This document shows positions 39,671 through 45,970 of a DNA stretch of 45,970 nt, piece by piece. Location: NCBI GenBank assembly GCA_964540815.1, contig CAZIOH010000048.1, forward strand, positions 1-45,970, read 5' to 3'. The DNA is from CAZIOH01 sp964540815 (lineage in GTDB: Bacteria > Myxococcota_A > Polyangia > Fen-1088). Numbering within the stretch: the first letter of the stretch is position 1; each line of letters begins with the position of its first letter. A model generated the notes under the pieces. That model saw only the letters and a list, made by a program, of their open reading frames with translations, was not told where the DNA came from and ran no database searches. A program made the translations under genes and the position numbers.

Positions 39671-42600
39671 TCAGAACAGCAGCCCGATGTTCACGTGGAA
39701 CACCCCGATCCTGGTATCGCCGGGACCGGGATCGAGGGGCCAGCCCCACGCGAAGCTGAGATCGCCGATCGGCAGGCGGATCAGGATCGGGGTGATCCCC
39801 ACCCCGTGCCGCCACCAGCTCGCCCGCATGCCCGAGAAGGAGTCGGCGACGATCCCGTTGTCCCAGAAGACCGAGCCGTACCAGGGCGGGCTGATGGGGA
39901 ACTGCAGATCCAGGTTCTGCAAGAGGCGCAGGTTGCCGCCGATGGGCCGGTACTGCACCAGATCCACGTCGCCCACGTAGGGGATGCGGTTCTCCTCGAC
40001 GCGGGCCCGATCCAGCTGGAAGCCGCGGATGGTGGTGTCCCCGCCCGCGAAGTAGCGCTCGACCTTGGGCAGGAGCGACTCGGGCCCGGTGGGGAAGCCC
40101 TGGTCGTAGCGGAACCCGTGCCGCAAGGACAACCAGGAGCTGAGCGGCACGACCACGGTCGAGTGCAGGCCGACCTTGAGGAAGGAGGCGTCGCCATAGC
40201 CGAGCCGAAACAGCTTGGAGGCGAGCTCGGCCAGCGCCTCGAAGCGAAAGCCCCGGGTGGGCAGCAGGCGGTTGTCGAGGCGGAGCCACTGCAGGCCCGC
40301 CGAGATGCTGCTGACGGCGGTGTCGAGGGTGATCGACGTCTGACGCTCGTTGGCCCCCGACAGGCGAATCAGGTCCTCGGTGTGGGTGGTGTCCCGGACG
40401 TTGTAGTGGATGTTGGCGTCGACCCCCGGCAGCATCTCGCGCGCGAACCCCACCGAGATCCCCCAGGACCGGAGATCCCCGAGGCGGACCGTGGCCTGCT
40501 GGTAGTACTGGGTCGAGACGTCGAAGCGAAACAGCGAGCCGAAGAAGCGCCGGTCGAGGAAGGTCGCCGAGGCGCGGATCAGCGAGTTTCCCAGGGTCCA
40601 GGCGCTGCCGTAGGTCATGTTGGCCGACAGGTTCCACCCGTGGCCGAAGAGGTTGCGATGGTCGTAGCCGGCGCGCAGGTAACCGCCCACCGGCGACGAC
40701 GAGTCGAGGGGAGCCTGCTCGCTCGAGACCCCCACCCCGAAGTGCAGCACGTTGTACTGATCGTTGCGCTCCTCGACCTCCACCACCATCGGCACCACCG
40801 CCTGCGCCTCGTCCTTGCCCGGAAACCGGATCGGCGAGGCGTTGTTGAAGAGCTGGAGGAAGCTGAGGTTGCGCTGCCCGCGCTCGAAGGCGGTGGTGGT
40901 GAGGTTGTCGCCGGAGCGAAGCGGGATCTGCTCGAGGATGGTCTCGCGGGTGGTGAGGAAGTTTCCCCGCACGAAGATCGGTCCCACCCGCACCCGCGGT
41001 CCGCTCTTGATGGTCCAGCGCACGTCCACCCGATCCCCGGTGCGCTCGACGTCGGATTCGGCGGTGGCCACCGGATAGCCGGCGTCCCCCATCAGGCGCT
41101 CGAGGCGCCGTCCGTCCTCGCGCAGCAGCCCCGGGGTGTAGGGCTCTCCCGGACGCAACGACAGGCTGTCGCGCAGGAACGCGGCGGCGTAGGGGATGGG
41201 ATCGGCGACGGTCCCCGTCTCGGGGTCGGCGGCGGCCGCCGCGAAGGACTCGGAGGCCACCCGGACCAGGTGGCCCTCGTCGATGGTGAAGCGGACGTAG
41301 ATGCGGCTCGCCCGCCGGGAGGCGGTCTCGGCCAGGGCGGCGTTCACCCCCATGAGCCCGAAGTTCTCCGGCGTGGTGGCCACCTCGCCGCGGACCTCGG
41401 CGTCGGGATAGCCGCGCGCGCGGTAGAACCCGACCACCCGCTCGGCGTCGAGCTGCACCTGGCGCGCGGACACGTATCCCCCGGCCCCGAGCCCGAGGTA
41501 GCCGAGCAGCGGGAAGGTCTTGACCGTCACCGCGTCGCCGAGCTGGTCGGCGCCGAAGGCCCGGTTGCCGACGAACTCCACCCCGCGGACCTTGAGCTCG
41601 GGGCCCTCGTCGATGACGAACACCAGGCGATCTTGATCGTCCGACAGCCGCTCGCGCCGCCACTCGACGCGCGCGAAGAAGAACCCGCGCTGCTGGTAGT
41701 CGCGCTGCAGCAGCTCGGCGCTCGCGTCGGCCTCGTAGTCGTCGTAGGAGCCACGTTCCTTGAAGGTGAGCACGCCCTTCAGCGAGGAGGCGGAGCGCGC
41801 CTCGTTGCCCTCGAAGGCCAGCGTGATGCGCTTGTGCTCGCTCACCTGAACCCCGACCGCCACGTTCTTCTTCTGGCGGTCGATGCTGCGCTCCGGATCG
41901 AAGGAGCTGCCGATGCGCGCTCCGAAGTAATTGAGATCCCGGTATTCGTCGACCACGTGCGCGACGTCTGCCCGGAGGCGGCGCAGCTGGAAGGGGGCCG
42001 GCCGCAGCCCGAGCGCGTAGGGGTCGGCGTGCCGGAAGGCCTTCTCGATGTCCGCCGTGGCGATGGCCTGGTTGCCCGTCACCACCACCGGTCCGACCGG
42101 ATAGCCTTCGCCCCGGGTGACGTGGATGTGGAAGTCGACCGCCGCGGGGGCGCTGCCGGAGGCGGACAGCTCGATGCGCACCCGGGCATCGAAGTAGCCC
42201 TCCCCGTGCAGGTATTGCACGATGCGATCCTGCTCGCGGGCGAGCGCGGCGTCACGCTCCGGGCCCGCGGGGGGCAAGGCTCCGCCCGGGCGGATGCTGA
42301 CCCGCCGCTGGATCTCGTCCTGGCGCAGAAAGCCGTTGCCCGAGACGAACAGGTAGCGCAGCCGATCGTAGGGGCGCAGGACCACCCGGAGCGCCACGCC
42401 GCCCGCGGCCGGGACGGACTCCACCAGCGCCTCGTAGCCCACCTGATCGAGGGCCCGGCGGGCCCGGGGGATGGTCCCGATCGGCACCCCGATGCGATCG
42501 GCCGGGCCGGAGTCCACGAACCGGGAGCCGTCCGGGAAGACCCCGCGGAGCAGCGCCTGCAGATCGGCCTCGGGATCCATCCGCACCCCTTCGATGCGAA

Positions 42601-42709
42601 ACTCCACGATGCGGGGCGCCGACTCGGCCGCCGCCGCCGGTCGCGAGAGCGCGACTCCGGTGGCGAGCAGCAGGCTCAGGATATGGAGCGGTGGGCTCGA
42701 GGTGCGCAA
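39671..42709 (-). CDS. tamA: Omp85-family outer-membrane assembly protein with multiple POTRA domains (TamA-like)
   Basis: This 1012-residue protein starts at a TTG, the only start that keeps the signal peptide (HILSLLLATGVALSRPAAAA). At least five POTRA-like units are visible from their strand-turn signature: about 35 (IVEFRIEGVRM), 116 (YLFVSGNGFL), 195 (PVGPVVVTGNQA), 371 (VRGVEFVGNRAF) and 575 (VGPIFVRGNFL). This is more than TamA of E. coli (three). A 16-strand barrel occupies about 650-1012 with the Omp85 motif GGDTTIRGF and a C-terminal Phe. Downstream of tamB on the same strand, it fits the TamA partner. BamA is the alternative, but BamA is not usually next to tamB. It converges on czcB with only 12 bp between stops. 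Confidence 0.88.
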   Translation of the reverse strand: MRTSSPPLHILSLLLATGVALSRPAAAAESAPRIVEFRIEGVRMDPEADLQALLRGVFPDGSRFVDSGPADRIGVPIGTIPRARRALDQVGYEALVESVPAAGGVALRVVLRPYDRLRYLFVSGNGFLRQDEIQRRVSIRPGGALPPAGPERDAALAREQDRIVQYLHGEGYFDARVRIELSASGSAPAAVDFHIHVTRGEGYPVGPVVVTGNQAIATADIEKAFRHADPYALGLRPAPFQLRRLRADVAHVVDEYRDLNYFGARIGSSFDPERSIDRQKKNVAVGVQVSEHKRITLAFEGNEARSASSLKGVLTFKERGSYDDYEADASAELLQRDYQQRGFFFARVEWRRERLSDDQDRLVFVIDEGPELKVRGVEFVGNRAFGADQLGDAVTVKTFPLLGYLGLGAGGYVSARQVQLDAERVVGFYRARGYPDAEVRGEVATTPENFGLMGVNAALAETASRRASRIYVRFTIDEGHLVRVASESFAAAAADPETGTVADPIPYAAAFLRDSLSLRPGEPYTPGLLREDGRRLERLMGDAGYPVATAESDVERTGDRVDVRWTIKSGPRVRVGPIFVRGNFLTTRETILEQIPLRSGDNLTTTAFERGQRNLSFLQLFNNASPIRFPGKDEAQAVVPMVVEVEERNDQYNVLHFGVGVSSEQAPLDSSSPVGGYLRAGYDHRNLFGHGWNLSANMTYGSAWTLGNSLIRASATFLDRRFFGSLFRFDVSTQYYQQATVRLGDLRSWGISVGFAREMLPGVDANIHYNVRDTTHTEDLIRLSGANERQTSITLDTAVSSISAGLQWLRLDNRLLPTRGFRFEALAELASKLFRLGYGDASFLKVGLHSTVVVPLSSWLSLRHGFRYDQGFPTGPESLLPKVERYFAGGDTTIRGFQLDRARVEENRIPYVGDVDLVQYRPIGGNLRLLQNLDLQFPISPPWYGSVFWDNGIVADSFSGMRASWWRHGVGITPILIRLPIGDLSFAWGWPLDPGPGDTRIGVFHVNIGLLF

Positions 42710-42748
42710 GGGACGGCGAGATGGCGAGGGGAGGGTGGACTGTGGGGG

Positions 42749-42776
42749 GTGGAGTGTGGAATGTGGAGTGTGGACG
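42749..42776. repeat. Four tandem heptamers
   Basis: GTGGAGT, GTGGAAT, GTGGAGT and GTGGACG follow each other without gaps in the short space between tamB and tamA. On the minus strand they are C/A-rich and lie 40-67 bp before the tamA TTG. No known element matches; slippage origin is likely. Confidence 0.7.
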
Positions 42777-42786
42777 ACCCGAGACG

Positions 42787-45700
42787 TTACCTTCGAATGG
42801 GGAAATCCCAGCGCAGCTCGAGGCTGGTGTTGATGGGGAGGCTCTCGTTGAGCCCGGGCTGAAGCACCAGGGTCTGCCGCTGCACCCCGCCCACCAGGGA
42901 CAGGTAGTCGATGATCCAGGTCTCCCCCTGCAGCTGCCAGCGCGACTGACCCTGGAAGCCGAACAGCGTGTCGGCCTGCAACCAGAAGACCCGGTTGATC
43001 TGCTTGCGCAGGCGGCCCTCGAAGCCGTCCGGGCCCACCGTGAGGCGCAGCTGGACGCCGACCGCCCGCTCGAAGGTGTCGCCGATGATCGGCTCCATCA
43101 GGTTGGCGATCGCATCGCGGGTCGCCTGTCCGGCGATGTCGATCCCGGTGTTCAGGTTGGCCCCCACGGTCGGGTTCTGGGTGCTGAGCCGCTCGCTGCT
43201 GTTGGTGGTGGTGCGTCCGGTCAGCAGCAACAGGGCGGTCTGGCTGCGGTCGAGCCCATCGGCCGTCGACAGGTCGATCTGCATCTCACGCAGGGGCCCA
43301 TGGATGTTCATCCGCACGGTGCGCTCGACTCCGGACGCGTCCACCACGACGTTCTGGGCCTCGACGTAGATCTCGGGGGTCTCGCCCTCCGCCACCGACT
43401 TGGTCTCGACGAAGGTGATGTGGTTGACGTTGGGGACGAGGTCGAAGTAACCCCGCAGGACCGGGATCTGGAAGCGCCCGTCGGTCGGCCGGACGTCCCC
43501 CGCGAGCCGCGGCTGCGACAGGGTTCCGCCCACGTGGAGCGCCACGTCCACGTGGATCTCGGGCGCGATGTTGTCCTGGACCACGAAGGCGTCGCCCACG
43601 GTGCGCACCGTGAGATCGAGGCGGAGATCGGAGAGCAAGGGCCTTCCCTCGTAGAAGGGATGAATACCCGATTCGTTGGCCCGCGGCCGCAGGACCAGGT
43701 TGCCGATCACGAAGTCCTGGGTGTAGCGACCGGAGATGATCCGGACCTCGCCCGCGAGCCCGAACCCCGCGTCGAGATCCCCCTGCAGATCGAGGTCGAA
43801 CGCCACGTCGTCGAGCTCGAAGACGCCGGGGCTGCGGTACACCAGCTGCTCGCCGTGCAGGGGCAGGTCCAGGCGACCGAGGCGCGGCGGGACCACGCTG
43901 CGGAACTCCACCCGTCCCGGACGGACGCCCCCGGCGCCGATGACCAGCTTGCCCTGGCCGTCGATCACCACCCGCACGTCCCGCAGGGAGGCCCCGTGGT
44001 TGTCGAGCTCGACGATCCCGCTTTGAACCTCGATGTCGTTGCCGGTGTCGCGCAAGCGAAAGGTGATGCTGCCGAGCCCGAGGCGGGCCGACACCACGGG
44101 GGAGGCGAGGGGGCCCTTGACGTCGGCCTGGATGCGGGCGCGCCCCTTGGCGTCGGAGACCGCGCCCCCGGCGAAGTCGCCGAGCAGGCGCGCGCTCACC
44201 TCCCCGCCCACGTGGGCGTCCACGCTCTCGGGCCTGAACCCGGCCCCGAGCTGCACCTGCCCATCGAGCTCCATGACCGGGCCGTCCACGGCGACCCGCA
44301 GCCGGGAGAGCCGGGCCCGCTCGGGGGACAGGCTGATGGTGCCTCCGAGGACGATGACATCGGTGTCGAAGCCGGCCGGCCGGAAGTGAACGGGCGCGCG
44401 CACGTTCAGCGCCCCGCGGAGCTGCGGCGCCTCGAGGGTCCCGGCTGCCGCCACGCCGAGATCGAGATCGCCCGACAGGTGGTCCACCCGACCGCGCGCG
44501 AAGGGCTGGAGCAGCTCGAGATCGAGGTGACCATCGACCGTCGCCTCCAGGGTGCCGGTGCGCCCGTCGAGCTTCCCGCGGGCATGCAAGGCGCCCCCGG
44601 TGGTCGCCAGGCGCACGTCATCGACCACCACCTCGGACCCGCGGATCGACACGTGGATGGGCTGGGTGGCGGACACCTCCACCCGGCGGGCGCCAGGGTC
44701 CTCGGGACCCACGTCCCCCGCGCGCGCCAGCGAGGCCCAGAACTCGGAGAGGGTGAGGTCGGCCTGCAGAGGTTGTCCCGGCTCGAGATCGACCCGGACC
44801 TGGCCGGATGCCAGGCCCTGTCCCTCGCCGAGGGCCGCGAGCTCGGGCAACAGGGATTCGAGCACCAGCTTCTCGAAGACCGCGCCACCGTGCAGGAAGA
44901 ACCCCGGCGCGGCCGCCGCCCCCGGCGGGGACGTCGCGCCGCTCTTGCGGTCGGCGCCGCCCGGGGTCGCCACCCTTTGACCGAGATGCGCCTCGATGCG
45001 CAGCCGATGGAAGAGATCCCCGGTCACCAGCACCGCGACACCCCCGAAGGCGGCCGTGGCCGAGCTCGTTCGCCGGCCCGGCGGGGGCGCCGTCCGGGTC
45101 CGGCGCGGGTTTCTGCTCGCAATCGGGGTGGGCGTCGGCTCGGGCGCCGGCCCGGGGGACGGCTCGGGCGACAGCACGATGGTCCCGTCGCCGAGCACGA
45201 TGCCCCGCGCCGACACACCTTCGAGGCGCACGGTGCCCCGGACCTGCGGGGCCGCCAGCGTCCCGCCCACGTCCAGCTCGGCGGCGCAGGTGCCGACCAG
45301 CGCGAGGCTCGGGTCGTGCCCCCCCGGAAGATCGGCCAGCCGCAGTCCCTTCAGCACGGCGTGCAGATCGAGCGCCCCCTCCTGCGAGGCGCTGCCGCTG
45401 AGATCGAGCTCGGCTCCGCTCGCCGTTGCCACGTGCAGCGCGTGAACCGTGAGGAGGTGGTCGTGAAGGTCGAGGTTCGCCGGTCCGAGACGCAGCTCCT
45501 GGCCGGCCACCACCAGCGCCTGCGCGCGCGGGATCTCGAGGCTGGCCCGGGGATCGGCGAGCGTGCCGCCCACCTTCGCCTGCAGCGAGAGCCGCCCGGT
45601 GAGCACCGGCTCGCCCACCAGGAGCCCGAGATCGATGTCGTCCAGGCGGAGGCTCGCGTCGAGCTCGGGCGAGCGGAGGGCGCGCGTCATCGCCGGGTCG

Positions 45701-45970
45701 AAGAGCCGCACGCTCCCGTGTGCCGCGATCCGACCGCCGAACGCCTCGCCCGACAGGGAGGCCAGGGTGGCGAGCCCGCGATCGAAACCGAGCTCGGCCC
45801 GCAGCTCGGGCACCCGGCGGCGGCCCACCCCGAGCCCGGTCAGGATCGCCGTCCCCAGCGCCTGCGGCGCCGAGAACGGCCCCTTCACGGCGACCCGGAT
45901 GACCCCGCCCGCCGGTGGCGTTGCCCCTGGCGCCGGGCCTCCGGCGGCGGCTCCGAGCGAGATCCCGAAG
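42787..45970 (-). CDS. tamB: TamB/DUF490-family translocation and assembly protein, N-terminus beyond the window
   Basis: The gene is cut by the window end; about 1060 C-terminal residues are visible and the frame stays open to 45970 (reading GGVIRVAVKGPFSAPQAL). A GTG at 45888 lies within this repeat and is not a credible start. The body is a long series of beta-strand repeats typical of the beta-taco/AsmA-like superfamily (LDIDGQGKL-like strands with GTLxxPxLxG motifs: GGTLADPRASL, GGTLAAPQVRG, GTLEAPQLRG, GGTLSQPRLAG). It ends with the conserved TamB C-terminal domain (GRTTTNSSERL, FGFQGQSRWQLQGETW, ending LELRWDFPIRR). TamB spans the periplasm, works with TamA and is implicated in lipid transport and outer-membrane protein insertion. 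A Pro/Ser/Arg-rich insert at about 45100-45190 interrupts the repeat pattern. Confidence 0.92.
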   Translation of the reverse strand, partial: FGISLGAAAGGPAPGATPPAGGVIRVAVKGPFSAPQALGTAILTGLGVGRRRVPELRAELGFDRGLATLASLSGEAFGGRIAAHGSVRLFDPAMTRALRSPELDASLRLDDIDLGLLVGEPVLTGRLSLQAKVGGTLADPRASLEIPRAQALVVAGQELRLGPANLDLHDHLLTVHALHVATASGAELDLSGSASQEGALDLHAVLKGLRLADLPGGHDPSLALVGTCAAELDVGGTLAAPQVRGTVRLEGVSARGIVLGDGTIVLSPEPSPGPAPEPTPTPIASRNPRRTRTAPPPGRRTSSATAAFGGVAVLVTGDLFHRLRIEAHLGQRVATPGGADRKSGATSPPGAAAAPGFFLHGGAVFEKLVLESLLPELAALGEGQGLASGQVRVDLEPGQPLQADLTLSEFWASLARAGDVGPEDPGARRVEVSATQPIHVSIRGSEVVVDDVRLATTGGALHARGKLDGRTGTLEATVDGHLDLELLQPFARGRVDHLSGDLDLGVAAAGTLEAPQLRGALNVRAPVHFRPAGFDTDVIVLGGTISLSPERARLSRLRVAVDGPVMELDGQVQLGAGFRPESVDAHVGGEVSARLLGDFAGGAVSDAKGRARIQADVKGPLASPVVSARLGLGSITFRLRDTGNDIEVQSGIVELDNHGASLRDVRVVIDGQGKLVIGAGGVRPGRVEFRSVVPPRLGRLDLPLHGEQLVYRSPGVFELDDVAFDLDLQGDLDAGFGLAGEVRIISGRYTQDFVIGNLVLRPRANESGIHPFYEGRPLLSDLRLDLTVRTVGDAFVVQDNIAPEIHVDVALHVGGTLSQPRLAGDVRPTDGRFQIPVLRGYFDLVPNVNHITFVETKSVAEGETPEIYVEAQNVVVDASGVERTVRMNIHGPLREMQIDLSTADGLDRSQTALLLLTGRTTTNSSERLSTQNPTVGANLNTGIDIAGQATRDAIANLMEPIIGDTFERAVGVQLRLTVGPDGFEGRLRKQINRVFWLQADTLFGFQGQSRWQLQGETWIIDYLSLVGGVQRQTLVLQPGLNESLPINTSLELRWDFPIRR

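Noticed and set aside
1..45970. Mobile elements, CRISPR arrays, tRNA or rRNA genes
   Set aside because: No transposase, integrase or phage protein, no regularly spaced direct repeats of CRISPR size, and no recognisable tRNA or rRNA sequence were seen.

Overview
The window is about 46 kb of very GC-rich bacterial DNA. It is densely coded, with overlapping start/stop codons and frequent GTG or TTG starts. The content suggests a Gram-negative predatory or social deltaproteobacterium, most likely Myxococcota: large secreted lipoproteins with Gly/Ser/Thr linkers and cysteine-rich modules, a Ser/Thr-kinase-like protein with a PEGA-like tail, a type IV pilus tip cluster, a bacterial enhancer-binding protein with a sigma-54 promoter, and Omp85/TamB proteins. 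This assignment is an inference from gene content; no rRNA marker is present. I see no tRNA, rRNA, CRISPR array, insertion sequence, phage gene or plasmid origin.

Layout. (1) 51-9557, housekeeping: primary sigma factor rpoD (-); a translationally coupled set of two class I DAHP synthases plus purU (+); tsaE (-); apbE-thiO (+); and aroA (-). Three genes of aromatic biosynthesis lie within 8 kb. The two DAHP synthases differ at the residue known to separate phenylalanine- from tyrosine-inhibited enzymes. (2) 9797-20562, envelope genes: an aromatic/Gly-rich lipoprotein and an HtrA protease (+), a 1642-residue metzincin-like lipoprotein with an upstream Cys-rich lipoprotein (-), and an outer-membrane protein (+). 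(3) 20585-29450, pili: a degenerate kinase-PEGA protein (-), divergent from pilV-pilW-pilX-pilY1, whose PilY1 has a block of about 44 cysteines inserted into its VWA domain. (4) 29560-30229: two small proteins (-). (5) 30386-39658, a self-contained stress-response unit: NtrB-type kinase, NtrC-type sigma-54 activator, then a CzcA-CzcC-CzcB heavy-metal RND efflux operon. The operon is preceded by a near-consensus sigma-54 promoter sitting inside a 14-bp inverted repeat. (6) 39671 to the window end: tamA and a truncated tamB (-), the outer-membrane assembly/lipid transport pair, in tamB-tamA order.

How they fit. The kinase-activator pair probably senses a periplasmic signal, possibly metal, and switches on the adjacent efflux pump through sigma-54. 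The pilin genes would build the tip-adhesin complex of a type IV pilus. HtrA, the TamA/TamB pair and the secreted lipoproteins belong to cell-envelope maintenance and surface functions. Several short repeats are shared across the window: a 32-bp terminator-like palindrome after both rpoD and htrA, and a REP-like palindrome that is intergenic at 12549 and inside the start of czcB at 38471.
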